From: Candidatus Kaiserbacteria bacterium
GTDB taxonomy: Bacteria > Patescibacteria > Paceibacteria > UBA9973 > UBA2103
Assembly: GCA_016182485.1 (NCBI GenBank)
Contig: JACPGH010000006.1
Coordinates: 62,001 to 126,000, forward strand
Direction of reading: 5' to 3'
DNA length: 64,000 bases
Under the pieces are notes generated by a model. That model was not told the origin of the DNA. It did not search any database and saw only the letters and a list, made by a program, of their open reading frames with translations. Below, one piece after another: positions 1-9,800 of this stretch. Every line of letters starts with the position of its first letter. Position 1 is the first letter of the stretch. The position numbers and the translations under genes are program-made.

Positions 1-209
1 CCCCGCATGCCGAGGTCGATGTCCGGCACTGAGCCGGACTTGAAGGCCTCGATCAGCTTTGAGATTTGCACCAACGGGAGGACTTCCCGCTGATACGGTG
101 CAGACTTCAAGTTCTTCAGGGTTTCGGGGTCAAGAGACCCCCGGAGGATGATGTTTCCCTCCTCTACCTCGTCCAACGCGCCGTACAGCACCCTTACGTG
201 CTCGTTCAT
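1..209 (-). CDS. Unknown protein, N-terminal part (runs off the window)
   Basis: An open frame starts with ATG at 209 and continues past the left edge, so only the first 69 codons are seen. A GAGGAG ribosome-binding site sits 6-7 nt before the start. The visible part is acidic and contains APYQREVL around residues 38-45, followed by a segment rich in predicted helix. The YQRE pattern loosely recalls ParB/DGQHR-like proteins, but the fragment is too short to assign. It belongs to the group of genes here with a strong Shine-Dalgarno sequence, unlike the adjoining core gene ychF. Confidence 0.6.
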   Translation of the reverse strand, partial: MNEHVRVLYGALDEVEEGNIILRGSLDPETLKNLKSAPYQREVLPLVQISKLIEAFKSGSVPDIDLGMR

Positions 210-375
210 GCCGTTTCTCCTCGGGTTCTCCCCCGCTATTGCGCATCGCGCCACGGGATAGTGAACCTTGGTTAACAACGTACTTCTATATGTACGATAC
301 AGGTTTATTTTAAATAGTCAAATTCTGATAGGCGCTCAATTTTGCTTCCTAATAAGAACGCTGTCTCTGGCTTCT

Positions 376-1461
376 TCAGCCGTGGAGGAAGACAATGACG
401 TCGCCGTCTTTGACGATGTAGTCCTTCCCTTCCGTGCGAAGTTTCGCCGATTCGCGGGCGACGCTCCAGCTGCCGGTCGAAAGTAAATCTTCAGTCGAAA
501 CTACCTCCGCGCGGATGAACTTGTCCAAGAAGTCCGTATGGATCGCGGCGCCCGCAACGGGCGCCGCGGAACCGGCCGGAATAGTCCAAGCCCGTGTTTC
601 ATCCGGCCCCGTAGTGAAAAAGGAGATAAGCCCGAGCGTCTCGTATGCGCCGCGAATAAGGGCCGCCAGGCCGTCCTCGGAGACGCCTAATTCTTCGCGA
701 AAATGAGTTCGCTCCTCGTCAGCGACATCGTTCAGTTCCCGCTCGGTGGCCGCGTCGACAAAGACGTAGCGCGAGCCAAGCTTCGTGATCAGGCCGTAGG
801 CGCGTTCCGCCCGTTCGTCAGAAAGAGGCGCGCCGCCCTTCGTGTTCAGGGCATAGAGGATCGGCTTCATCGTAAGCAGGTTCAGATGCGCGACCCGCTT
901 CTTTTCCTCGCCATCGAGCCCCGCATGAAGCGCAAGCTTCCCTTCCGCAAATCCGTGTTCCAGTTTCTCCAAGACGGCGTCCTCAAGTACCGCGCCTTTA
1001 TCCTGCGCTTTGATATCCCGCACGAGCTTGTCTCGGCGCTTGCGCACCTGCTCGGCATCCGCGAGCGCAAGCTCCAGGTTTATTATTTCGATATCCTTGT
1101 ATGGCTCGATGGTTTTTTCGACATGCAGTACGTTCGAGTCGTCGAAAAAGCGGACGACCTGCAAAATGGCATCCGTCTCGCGAATATTCGCCAAAAACTG
1201 GTTGCCGAGCCCTTCGCCGGTCGAAGCGCCTTTCACGAGGCCTGCGATGTCCACGAACTCTACCGCCGCCGGAATAACTTTTTCGCTTTTCGAAAGAGCG
1301 GCGAGCGCTGAAAGCCGCGTATCTGGAACACCCACCACGCCAACCGACGGATCTATCGTGCAAAACGGATAATTCTCCGCTGGCACGCTTGCTTTCGTGA
1401 GCGCATTAAAAAGCGTGGACTTCCCCACATTCGGCAATCCTACGATTCCTATCTTTAGCAT
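376..1461 (-). CDS. ychF: YchF/Obg-family ATPase
   Basis: This 361-aa P-loop protein is YchF (EngD), a ribosome-associated TRAFAC ATPase that prefers ATP. The Walker A motif GLPNVGKST is at residues 8-16, the DxAG motif (DIAG) at 71-74, and the C-terminal TGS-type domain ends in VKDGDVIVFLHG. The length is normal for the family. The first 56 bp overlap the end of the upstream membrane glycosyltransferase gene on the same strand, so the two are probably transcribed together. No Shine-Dalgarno sequence is visible before the ATG. Confidence 0.96.
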   Translation of the reverse strand: MLKIGIVGLPNVGKSTLFNALTKASVPAENYPFCTIDPSVGVVGVPDTRLSALAALSKSEKVIPAAVEFVDIAGLVKGASTGEGLGNQFLANIRETDAILQVVRFFDDSNVLHVEKTIEPYKDIEIINLELALADAEQVRKRRDKLVRDIKAQDKGAVLEDAVLEKLEHGFAEGKLALHAGLDGEEKKRVAHLNLLTMKPILYALNTKGGAPLSDERAERAYGLITKLGSRYVFVDAATERELNDVADEERTHFREELGVSEDGLAALIRGAYETLGLISFFTTGPDETRAWTIPAGSAAPVAGAAIHTDFLDKFIRAEVVSTEDLLSTGSWSVARESAKLRTEGKDYIVKDGDVIVFLHG

Positions 1462-2686
1462 GAGGGTACCTTACACCATCACGCTTCACTTGCGAATGTG
1501 TCGCGCTCTTCCAGGATTGCCATACGTCGAGGAGAACAAACCCGATTGGAATGAGGAGTATGGCGGCCGGGATGCGGAGGTCTACCTGCGCCCACGAGAG
1601 GAAGTCTACTTGTTGGGAGAGGAATGGCATGTATGACGCTAGAGATGTGCCCACAACGAGCACAGGAATGAACCACCGGTTAGGGCGAAAAAACGCATAG
1701 AGAACCGATAGGATGTCGGCGAGATAAAAGTACCGTTCATGCATTCGCGGTAAGAGATATGGGATTAGGAGCGTGGAGGCAAGGCTTATGAGCACGACAA
1801 ATTGCGCGGAAAGCTTGCCCTGCCATTTCATTATATAAATGATTGCCGCCGCCGCTCCCGCGGCGGCGAGAAGGCCGAGCCAGAAAAAAATATTCGTTGC
1901 CGTTTCCGAGAGCGCAAGCGGCTGGAGAAACGCGAAAAGACTCTGCGCAGATACGGAGAGATACGGGTACTTCTCGGCCTGCACCAGATAAATGAAGAGC
2001 CAGTACCCGAGAGAGCCCCCAGCTATCCAGGCCGGTATGACGGAAAGGACGAATAGAAGCGGCGGAATCAGCAGAAATTTCCAATTCGCCCGTTCGCGCA
2101 AGAAATAGCCGATGAATACGGGAGCGAAGAACAGCGCCTGTGCCTTGAAACTTATTGCAGCGCCATACGCAATGGCGGCGGCAAGCGGAGACGCTGCGAG
2201 CATGAAATAAAGCGTCGCCATGACCCCGGCGCTGTACAAAGAGTCTGACTGTCCCCAAAGAGAACTGTTCATCATGACCGTGGGGAGAGAGAGCAGGACC
2301 AGTGCCGCCAGCACGAGGATATCCTTGCGCGCCGCCCGCCGCGAGGTCCGCGCCAGAATGAGATATCCAAAATACGCGATCAGGAGATCGAATGCGAACG
2401 AGAGCGTCTTCGCGCTTATAAGGCTCGATACCGGAATAACCGTCAAGAATTTGAGGAGATACAAGTATCCCGGCGCGTAATCCGCGAACGGAGACCCGAA
2501 AGCGGTCAAGCCAGGGTGCGTTCGTAATTCTTCGAACCATGGTTTGACGAAATATATGTAATCGGACACCACGACCGGGTACCAAGAGATACGCGCAATA
2601 ATATTCAGCGCCGCAAGTCCGAGCGCTACCAGCGACCATCCTCCCAACCGCGGCCACGTCCACCGATTCTCTACCTCCGCCGCCAT
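1406..2686 (-). CDS. Multi-pass membrane glycosyltransferase, GT87/GT39-like
   Basis: This 426-aa protein has about ten predicted membrane helices. An early lumenal loop carries an aspartate (VSDYIYF, near residue 41), as in polyprenyl-phosphate-sugar-dependent transferases of the GT-C fold (GT39, GT83, GT87). Such enzymes move a lipid-linked sugar onto a glycan or protein outside the membrane. The last 56 bp overlap the start of ychF, and the C-terminal ~20 residues are polar and probably cytoplasmic. It is divergent from the GT2-GtrA gene and opens a run of glycan genes. The substrate cannot be read from the sequence. Confidence 0.75.
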   Translation of the reverse strand: MAAEVENRWTWPRLGGWSLVALGLAALNIIARISWYPVVVSDYIYFVKPWFEELRTHPGLTAFGSPFADYAPGYLYLLKFLTVIPVSSLISAKTLSFAFDLLIAYFGYLILARTSRRAARKDILVLAALVLLSLPTVMMNSSLWGQSDSLYSAGVMATLYFMLAASPLAAAIAYGAAISFKAQALFFAPVFIGYFLRERANWKFLLIPPLLFVLSVIPAWIAGGSLGYWLFIYLVQAEKYPYLSVSAQSLFAFLQPLALSETATNIFFWLGLLAAAGAAAAIIYIMKWQGKLSAQFVVLISLASTLLIPYLLPRMHERYFYLADILSVLYAFFRPNRWFIPVLVVGTSLASYMPFLSQQVDFLSWAQVDLRIPAAILLIPIGFVLLDVWQSWKSATHSQVKRDGVRYPHAKDRNRRIAECGEVHAF

Positions 2687-2779
2687 ACAAATTTCTCAGT
2701 ATGGTATTCGCCTCATGAAAGAGGCGTGAACGACCGCGCTTCACGCATATTTAAGCGCTCCGCGGGTAGCTTGAGGATT

Positions 2780-3916
2780 ATGGCGACGAAGTCCATTTCC
2801 ATCTCGGTCTTTTTTCCGATTTACAACGAGAAAGAGAACCTGCCTAGCACCGTTGCCATTGCCTCGAATATCCTCTCGGAATCGCCATTCGTCAGGGATT
2901 TTGAGATCATTTTGATCGATGACGGCAGCTCCGACGGGTCCGCAGAACTGGCTGATATCCTTTCTAAGGCATACAAGGGCGTCCGCGTGGTGCGGCACCG
3001 GCAGAATCTCGGATATGGGGCCGCGCTCAAGACGGGCATTTCCGCGGCGCGAATGGAATACGTATTTTTTACTGACGCGGACTTGCAGTTCGATATCGTC
3101 GAGCTCAACGGGCTTTTGGCACATGCAAGCCAGTATCCCGTAGTTATCGGGTATCGCGCTCCGAGGCGCGACCCATTCATACGGCTCGTCAATGCTTGGG
3201 GTTGGAAGACGCTCAATCGACTGCTCTTCGGCCTCGGAGTTCGCGACATAGACTGCGCCTTCAAGCTGTTCGAACGGCCGCTCATACAGAACCTGCAGTT
3301 GCATTCGAAAGGAGCGATGATAAGCGCCGAAGCGCTTATCCGCCTGGAGCGCCTCCACGTCCCGATAAAAGAGGTGCCCGTTTCGCATCTGCCGCGCCGC
3401 CTCGGCTCTCCCACGGGAGCGAAGCCAAAGGTGATCCTGCGCGCGTTCAAAGAGATGATCGAACTGTATCGCGGCGAACTGGGACTAAAGACGCATAAGG
3501 AAGCTCTCCGGTTTATGGCGGTGGGCGTGATCAATACTATTCTCGACCTGGCAGTATATGTCGTATTGACGCGCTTCACCCCATTCTTTGCCACCCGTCT
3601 CGTATCCGCTAAATTTTTCTCGTTCCTCGCCGGCACCATATCGAGCCTGCTCCTGAACCGTTCTTGGACTTTCGGAGTTTCCGGCAGACTTTCAGTTTGG
3701 GAAGTCCTGCGATTCTATTCGACCGTATCTCTGTCTATCGCCGTAAACGTGCTTCTCATGAACGTTCTCGTCGGCGCGGGTCTCTACGACCTAGCGGCGC
3801 TCGTCATCACGACCGTTGTCACGTTCATTGCGAACTTCACGCTTTCCAAATTTTGGGTATTCAAAAACCGGCCCCCCGCGCCAAGTTATCCTCGCTCGTA
3901 TGCCGCCCTTGACTGA
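2780..3916 (+). CDS. GT2 glycosyltransferase (DPM1-like) fused to GtrA domain
   Basis: The N-terminal ~240 residues are a GT-A glycosyltransferase of the dolichol/polyprenyl-phosphate mannosyl- or glucosyltransferase type, with PIYNE near residue 13, IDDGSSDG at 46-53 and the metal-binding DAD at 99-101. The C-terminal ~130 residues form a four-helix GtrA membrane domain, which is thought to flip the lipid-linked sugar. I chose the ATG at 2780 because GAGGA precedes it; an upstream ATG at 2726 would add 18 basic residues. It supplies activated sugar for the neighbouring GT-C enzymes. The end overlaps the GH8 gene by 17 bp. Confidence 0.88.
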   Translation: MATKSISISVFFPIYNEKENLPSTVAIASNILSESPFVRDFEIILIDDGSSDGSAELADILSKAYKGVRVVRHRQNLGYGAALKTGISAARMEYVFFTDADLQFDIVELNGLLAHASQYPVVIGYRAPRRDPFIRLVNAWGWKTLNRLLFGLGVRDIDCAFKLFERPLIQNLQLHSKGAMISAEALIRLERLHVPIKEVPVSHLPRRLGSPTGAKPKVILRAFKEMIELYRGELGLKTHKEALRFMAVGVINTILDLAVYVVLTRFTPFFATRLVSAKFFSFLAGTISSLLLNRSWTFGVSGRLSVWEVLRFYSTVSLSIAVNVLLMNVLVGAGLYDLAALVITTVVTFIANFTLSKFWVFKNRPPAPSYPRSYAALD

Positions 3917-5120
3917 TCGCGCCAAGTTCGAGCGCCGCTTAGCTGCAATACTGCTCGGCATACTGGCGGTACTCGCCGGAATCGGCTTTTTGCTCTATTC
4001 GGATCCGTCCCCGCAATCGAATCCGCTCGTGTTTTCCCCAGTTCAGGTGCTCGCCTCCTCCTGGTATAGATACAAGGACGCATATATAGACTCCACATAT
4101 CGGACGATAGACTGGCAGCGAGATGGAGTGACAACCTCCGAGGGACAAAGCTACACAATGCTGCGCTCCGTGTGGCAGGCAGACAGAGAGACGTTCGACG
4201 GTACCTGGCAGTGGACGCAAACGAATCTCCAGCACTCCTCGGACCATCTGTTTTCCTGGATATGGGGAGAACGCCCTGACGGCACGTTCGGCGTGCTTGC
4301 CGAACAAAGCGGGGAGAATTCCGCGAGCGACGCGGATACTGACATCGCGCTGGCTCTCATTCTCGCGTACGCCCGCTGGCAGGACCCCGCCTACCTCACG
4401 GAGGCCCGCTTGGTCATAAATGATATCTGGGAGCGCGAGGTGGTACTCGTGAATGGTAAGCCTTATCTGGCTGCCAACGATGTCGAGAAAGATTCCGGCA
4501 GCCAGCAAATAGTGATCAATCCATCGTATTTCAATCCCGCGGCGTACCATCTTTTCGCGATCGTCGATACGAGTCATCCCTGGGAAATGCTGCGCAAGCA
4601 GTCGTATGCCGTACTTTCGGAAAGTTTCGCCGGGTCTGCGCTGCCTCCGAACTGGATCTCCGTAGATCGAACGACGGGAGCCACTTCCGCCGCAGCCAGC
4701 CATGACTCGAATTTTGGTTTCGACGCGCTACGCATTCCATTCCGCATCGCGCTCGACGCGCAATGGTTCAACAATCCGGATGCCATCCGCGCCGTTCGCC
4801 ACCTGTCCTTCCTCTCGAACGCCTGGCGCGAGCGCGGCGCGATCGCCTCGACATACGCCCAGGACGGCGCGGTCCTCGCCTCGGAAGAATCTCCCGCGAT
4901 GTACGGCGGAGTAATGGGCTATTTTCTCTTAGCGGATCCCGAGGCCGCCGTAGCGCTCTATCGGGAAAAATTGCTCTCTCTCTATAACTCGAACACCGGC
5001 ACCTGGTACACGCCGCTACCGTATTACGCGGACAACTGGGCTTGGTTCGGCATCGCTCTCTACAACCGATTATTGCCGAATCTGGCCGCTAACCTTCCGG
5101 CGACCGCCTTCAGCGAATAA
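3900..5120 (+). CDS. Membrane-anchored GH8 endoglucanase (BcsZ-like)
   Basis: This 406-aa protein has an N-terminal anchor helix (residues 15-33) and a glycoside hydrolase family 8 domain. The motif DGVTTSEGQSYTM holds the family's general-acid glutamate at residue 81, and DADTDIALAL (144-153) holds the conserved aspartates. GH8 enzymes cleave beta-1,4-glucans such as cellulose, and in cellulose operons a GH8 enzyme (BcsZ) trims the nascent chain. The start at 3900 lies inside the GT2-GtrA gene; a longer frame from 3816 is rejected because it would overlap by about 100 bp. The BcsA-like synthase follows 41 bp downstream, which supports a role in glucan synthesis. Confidence 0.9.
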   Translation: MPPLTDRAKFERRLAAILLGILAVLAGIGFLLYSDPSPQSNPLVFSPVQVLASSWYRYKDAYIDSTYRTIDWQRDGVTTSEGQSYTMLRSVWQADRETFDGTWQWTQTNLQHSSDHLFSWIWGERPDGTFGVLAEQSGENSASDADTDIALALILAYARWQDPAYLTEARLVINDIWEREVVLVNGKPYLAANDVEKDSGSQQIVINPSYFNPAAYHLFAIVDTSHPWEMLRKQSYAVLSESFAGSALPPNWISVDRTTGATSAAASHDSNFGFDALRIPFRIALDAQWFNNPDAIRAVRHLSFLSNAWRERGAIASTYAQDGAVLASEESPAMYGGVMGYFLLADPEAAVALYREKLLSLYNSNTGTWYTPLPYYADNWAWFGIALYNRLLPNLAANLPATAFSE

Positions 5121-5161
5121 TCATGCTCGTGATGATTTACTGAAACGTACGGAACATAGCC

Positions 5162-6721
5162 ATGAATCCGTATTACGATGAAGCGATAGGAGATGCTCGA
5201 AAGGATTTTCTTCGGACTGATTCCCCGAAGACTCTTTTTATCGGAAACGGGATATTGGCTGCAGTGTATTTTCTCGTGTTAGCTTTCGTATTCCCTGTGG
5301 GAAATCCCGTGCTTTTCTTTTTGCTCGTGGTCGGAGAGATATTCCATATGTGGCAGGTATTCACCTTTCTCTACACGGTTTGGGACACCGGATACCAGTC
5401 GCCGGCTTATAGAGGCTATGCGCCGGAAGTGGATGTTTTCATTACCATCGCGGGAGAACCGGTGGAGCTAGTGCGCAAAACCGTCGCAGCCGCTCGGGTT
5501 ATGCGCTATCCGAATTTCACCGTGCACATTCTCAATGACGGCTTCGTCGCTGGAAAGGAGAACTGGCGAGAAGTCGAGGCGCTGGCGAAACAGCTCGGGG
5601 TAAATTGCATTACCCGCACCGTCGCGGGAGGCGCTAAAGCGGGAAATATCAACAATGCGCTCCGCTTCTCTAAGAGTCCTTTAATCGCGTGCTTCGATGC
5701 CGATCATGTGCCCCACTCGGATTTTTTGCTTAAAACTGTTCCGTATTTCGGCGACCCGAAGATGGGATTCGTACAGACGCCCCAATTCTATAAAAATCTC
5801 GGCGAGAATTACTTGACCCGCAGCTCGTGGGAACAGCAGGAACTTTTTTTCGGTCCGATCTGCAAGGGAAAGAACCGCCTGAATGCCGTTACCATGTGCG
5901 GAACCAATATGGTAATCCGCCGCTCGGCGCTCGAAGAAGTGGGCGGCATGTGTACGGAGTCTATCGCCGAAGATTTCATAACCGGTCTCCTGATGCACGG
6001 GCGGGGCTATCGCTCCGAGTACGTGCCCGAAGTCTTAGCCGAAGGGCTTGCGACCGAAGATATGCTTTCATATTCAAAACAGCAGTTCCGCTGGGCGCGC
6101 GGCGCGCTTGACGTCATCTTCCGATGGAACCCGTTGTTCATGAGCGGGCTTACTACCGCCCAAAAGATTCAGTACCTCTCCTCCGCAAGCTTCTACCTGT
6201 CCGGCGCCATCGTTCTCCTCGACGCGCTTCTGCCGGTCACCTTCTTTTACACGGGGCTCGTGCCTGTCCATATATCAGGCATGCTCCTCGCCGCCGTCTT
6301 CCTTCCCTACTTATTCTGGACGCTGTACGTTATCCAGCGCTCGTCCAACTTCACCTTCACTTTTTCCTCGCTCGGTTTTTCCATGGGCTCCTTCAATATC
6401 CATCTGCGCGCGCTCGCTTCCGCCGCCACGTTCCGCAAATCGGCGTTCGGCATCACGGCTAAGCGCCGGGTCGACGGAAATTTCTTGCCGCTCGTCAGCT
6501 GGCACATCGCGTATATCGCGCTCGTCGTCGTCGGAATCCCGGTCGCTATCGTACGCGAAGGCATATCGGCTTCGCTCCTTAATAACGGCGCCTGGGCGGT
6601 GATGAATTCCGCGGTTTTCATACCCATTATCCGCGCCGCCTGGCCGACAAGGATTGCGGGAACCGAATCGGAGCAGGTTCCGGCTAAGCAAAAGAGTCAT
6701 GAAATCGTCGATCGCGATTAA
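5162..6721 (+). CDS. Processive GT2 glycosyltransferase, cellulose-synthase-like
   Basis: This 519-aa membrane GT2 enzyme carries the full processive-synthase motif set: DxD at 179-181 (FDADH), TPQ at 206-208, ED at 270-271 and QxxRW at 307-311. Two helices precede the catalytic domain and four to five follow it, as in BcsA/CesA. No PilZ domain is present after the last helix, so c-di-GMP control as in BcsA is not expected. With the adjacent GH8 and the nearby GH6 enzymes, a beta-1,4-glucan product is plausible, but mannan or another beta-glycan cannot be excluded. It overlaps the next gene by 23 bp. Confidence 0.88.
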   Translation: MNPYYDEAIGDARKDFLRTDSPKTLFIGNGILAAVYFLVLAFVFPVGNPVLFFLLVVGEIFHMWQVFTFLYTVWDTGYQSPAYRGYAPEVDVFITIAGEPVELVRKTVAAARVMRYPNFTVHILNDGFVAGKENWREVEALAKQLGVNCITRTVAGGAKAGNINNALRFSKSPLIACFDADHVPHSDFLLKTVPYFGDPKMGFVQTPQFYKNLGENYLTRSSWEQQELFFGPICKGKNRLNAVTMCGTNMVIRRSALEEVGGMCTESIAEDFITGLLMHGRGYRSEYVPEVLAEGLATEDMLSYSKQQFRWARGALDVIFRWNPLFMSGLTTAQKIQYLSSASFYLSGAIVLLDALLPVTFFYTGLVPVHISGMLLAAVFLPYLFWTLYVIQRSSNFTFTFSSLGFSMGSFNIHLRALASAATFRKSAFGITAKRRVDGNFLPLVSWHIAYIALVVVGIPVAIVREGISASLLNNGAWAVMNSAVFIPIIRAAWPTRIAGTESEQVPAKQKSHEIVDRD

Positions 6722-8240
6722 GACAAACGCGCAGGCCGCGCCGTGGCGAGTCGCGTTCGAGCGCTCCCCGGGATTGGTGCTTGCTGTCATCGCCATTGTA
6801 CCGATACTGGCGGCGCGCTATTTCATCGGTGAGAGCCTTCGCCTTGATGAGGCGCAGAGCCTGTGGCAAGTGAGCCGGGATATCCGGGGAGTACTCGTTA
6901 TCGTCGCCGGCGACGTGCACGTGCCGCTCTACCATCTCTTGCTGCACGGTTGGCTCTCTCTTTTCGGCAACTCTCTCACAGCCGCGCGTATTTTGTCGCT
7001 CCTTTTTTTCCTCCTCTCCATTCCTTTCGTGTATCTGCTCGGCAAGCGGGCATACTCAAGTACGACCGGATTACTGGCGGCGGCCTTCTTCGCATTCTCG
7101 CCGTTCATGAACTGGTACGCCAGCGAAGTCCGCATGTACACGCTTTTTGCATTCCTCACGATCGTTAACCAGTACTTCTTCCTGCGCATCCTCGAGGAAG
7201 CGCGACCCCGCCTCGGGACATGGGCGGGATACGCGCTCTCGGCCGTCCTCGGCGTCTTCTCTCATTATTTCTTCTTTCTCAACTTGCTTGCCCAGGGAGC
7301 TTTCTTTTTGCTGCGCCGGAAGGCGTTCCCCCCGCGCACTGCGCTACGCTTCTCTTTGGTGGCCAGTTTTATTGCGATAGCCTTCGCCCCCTGGGCGTGG
7401 TACGTGCGGCTGCGCGGGGTGGCGGGTTTCCAAGAACCCATTCTCCTGCCTCCGAGCACCGTGGATCTCTTCAACGCTTTTTCCCAATTCCTCTTCGGCT
7501 TCCAGACCGACGTCATAAATACTGTTTTCCTTTCATTGTGGCCGCTCGCCGTGGTGCTCGGGATCGTCGCGCTTCGCCACTACCGGCGTTTCCTCCCTCA
7601 GACTGAGTTTCTTATAGCCGCCGTGCTTATTCCTTTTGGCGTCGCATTTATCGGCAGTCGTTTCATCACCCCTATTTTCGTGAGCCGCTATCTCGTGTTC
7701 ACTCTGCCGGCGTTCTACCTCCTTCTGCTGCGGTTACTGTCTCTGTATCCGCGCCGATTCCAAATATTCGCGCAAGTTTCGCTCGCGGCGCTCATGCTGC
7801 TCGCTATAGGAATACAAGTGACGAACGCTCGGATCCCTGTCAAAGAGCAATATGCAAGCGCCGTGAGTTACGTCACGGCGCATGCTACGGCCCAGGATAT
7901 CGTTCTCGTCTCTGCTCCGTTCACCATATATCCTGTCCAGTATTACTATCGCGGACCTGCGCCCGTACGCACGCTTCCAGCCTGGAATCAATATGAGTTC
8001 GGTCCCATCCCGGCGTTCTCGCCCGACGCCTTATCCGCAGAGGTAACCGGATTGACGCAGGATTATCAGAACGTGTACCTGCTCCTTTCGTATGATCAGG
8101 GGTACGAAGAAGTTATCAAACGGTACTTCGACTCGAATTATGAGCGGCTGTCCGCTCAAAATTTTTCCGGTAGCCTGAATTTGTACGTATACCGGCTGAG
8201 ATACAACACCAACGCCTCGGTGATCTCGACGCCTCTATAG
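6699..8240 (+). CDS. GT39/ArnT-like membrane glycosyltransferase
   Basis: This 513-aa protein has about eleven membrane helices. The motif LRLDEAQS (D50, E51) in the first external loop is the catalytic acidic pair of GT39/PMT-type enzymes, which use polyprenyl-phosphate-mannose or related donors. A soluble external domain of about 110 residues follows the last helix. I prefer the ATG at 6699; the frame extends to 6654 inside the previous gene. It converges on the GH6 gene with a 6-bp tail overlap. It is probably the last gene of the glycan operon that starts at 2780. Confidence 0.82.
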   Translation: MKSSIAIKTNAQAAPWRVAFERSPGLVLAVIAIVPILAARYFIGESLRLDEAQSLWQVSRDIRGVLVIVAGDVHVPLYHLLLHGWLSLFGNSLTAARILSLLFFLLSIPFVYLLGKRAYSSTTGLLAAAFFAFSPFMNWYASEVRMYTLFAFLTIVNQYFFLRILEEARPRLGTWAGYALSAVLGVFSHYFFFLNLLAQGAFFLLRRKAFPPRTALRFSLVASFIAIAFAPWAWYVRLRGVAGFQEPILLPPSTVDLFNAFSQFLFGFQTDVINTVFLSLWPLAVVLGIVALRHYRRFLPQTEFLIAAVLIPFGVAFIGSRFITPIFVSRYLVFTLPAFYLLLLRLLSLYPRRFQIFAQVSLAALMLLAIGIQVTNARIPVKEQYASAVSYVTAHATAQDIVLVSAPFTIYPVQYYYRGPAPVRTLPAWNQYEFGPIPAFSPDALSAEVTGLTQDYQNVYLLLSYDQGYEEVIKRYFDSNYERLSAQNFSGSLNLYVYRLRYNTNASVISTPL

Positions 8241-9707
8241 TCCTGCGATTCCCGCGTTTTGCATGAGGCCGACGGCGTAGCTCGGCCACCAAGTCCCGGC
8301 GGAAGGGCCGCCGTTACAGGTCCCGTCCGATTCGCCCGGCACTTTAAGCCATAGGAAGGCGTCTACGCGCGCTCTGCCGGTATTCGTCGTCGGCCGATTC
8401 CCCACCGCGCGTCCCGCAGGATTACACCATTCCCCGTTACTGCCGTTGCCGTTCCTCGCGGTATCGATGACGAAATGCTTGCCGCCTGTTTTATCGCTTA
8501 CCGCCGTGCCGTAGGCGATCTCATCGTCCGTACGTACGAAGTTAGAGACGTTTAAAGCGAAGCCGTCGGCTGCCGCGATTCCCGCGCGCGATAGACGATT
8601 AGCCATTGTTCCCGCGTCTATCCAGAGCGAGTGTCCGGCGTCGATATAGACTTTCGTACCCGAGTTTTTCTTCAGTACTGATACGGCATCAGAAAGGAGT
8701 GCCAAGCGCGCAGCTTGGTCATTCGAAGACAAGCATGTGATCTGCGCGAGCGAATCCGGCTCAAGAATTACGACTGCGCTGCCGTGCCCGATGCCGGCCG
8801 CGACCTCGCCGATCCACTGCTTATACGCGGACGGATTATTGGTACCGCCTGAAGAATATCCGCCACAGTCTCGCTGAGGGATGGCGTATGCTATGAAGGT
8901 CGGCACACTGCCGGCCGCTTGCGCCTTCTCGACGAGCGCGCGCACATCCTCTCCGACATTCGCGTTCCATTCGCCGAGCCACATCGCGGTCGGTTGCGCG
9001 GCAAGATACCGCATTTGGCTCGCTCCGGCCGGATTAGAGTACTGCCACTCGCGCGCCTGCCGCGCTGCTGCAGAGTCCGGATTGACATAGAATCTCGAGC
9101 CGGCGAGTGGATTCATGGATGTTACCGTAGACGACTGAGACGCAAGAGTCAGTGAAGAGAATTCCACCGGCGCGGAAGCGAGCATTACAGGCTGCGATAC
9201 CGGCGTTACCGGCGCAGTCTGAATTGTCGTAGGAGATATATTCGCGGACGGTGTGAAATCAGTAGCACGCTGGCTCGCGACCTGCGTACTCGGCGTCGGC
9301 GAACCGTTATCAGCGTAGATGGTTACGCGATACTGCGCGATGATAATGCCGTTCTTGCGCGCGATGAAGTTCACGACATAGGGGCCTTCGCCGCGCCAAT
9401 TCCAGCCTCCGACATGTACCGAAGTTTCTTTATGCGGATAGTCTTTGTAATTGGAATCCATCCAATTCCACTGGCCGCCGTCCACCTGCCAGAACATCTC
9501 GTATTGCGAGACATCGAGGCCGGGAACGAGCGCCTTAAAAGGCTGGGTCCCTGAAATACGGGCGCCTTGGGTAGGCCACCAGGTATTGATAACTTCAGCA
9601 GCATGCGCAGGAGCCGGGGTTATGAACGGCGCGCCTGTGAGAAGGATCAGCGCGGCGAGCAGTGCGATCGGGCCGCGCTTAGCGAGCACAATTAACGTAT
9701 TCTTCAT
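8235..9707 (-). CDS. Secreted GH6 cellulase with N-terminal accessory module
   Basis: A signal peptide (residues 1-36, ending AHAA) is followed by a ~95-residue accessory module (38-132), a Ser/Thr/Pro linker, and a GH6 catalytic domain (about 203-490). The GH6 landmarks are present: RDCGGYSSGG (D280), ILEPDSL (D318, expected general acid), YIDAGHS (D356), FVIDTARNGNG, and VPGESDG (D461). GH6 enzymes are inverting beta-1,4-glucanases or cellobiohydrolases. The accessory module recurs at the C-terminus of the GH113-like protein at 15003-17153. It faces the glucan-synthesis operon tail to tail. An external cellulose-degrading role is an alternative to glycan remodelling. Confidence 0.92.
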   Translation of the reverse strand: MKNTLIVLAKRGPIALLAALILLTGAPFITPAPAHAAEVINTWWPTQGARISGTQPFKALVPGLDVSQYEMFWQVDGGQWNWMDSNYKDYPHKETSVHVGGWNWRGEGPYVVNFIARKNGIIIAQYRVTIYADNGSPTPSTQVASQRATDFTPSANISPTTIQTAPVTPVSQPVMLASAPVEFSSLTLASQSSTVTSMNPLAGSRFYVNPDSAAARQAREWQYSNPAGASQMRYLAAQPTAMWLGEWNANVGEDVRALVEKAQAAGSVPTFIAYAIPQRDCGGYSSGGTNNPSAYKQWIGEVAAGIGHGSAVVILEPDSLAQITCLSSNDQAARLALLSDAVSVLKKNSGTKVYIDAGHSLWIDAGTMANRLSRAGIAAADGFALNVSNFVRTDDEIAYGTAVSDKTGGKHFVIDTARNGNGSNGEWCNPAGRAVGNRPTTNTGRARVDAFLWLKVPGESDGTCNGGPSAGTWWPSYAVGLMQNAGIAGL

Positions 9708-9800
9708 AGAACGGCGCCATCGTAAGCGCGTTCATTTTTCCCGTCAAGTGAATTAATCCCACCTTAATTTGCTTGATTAAGAATATGTGAGGCCAATACC

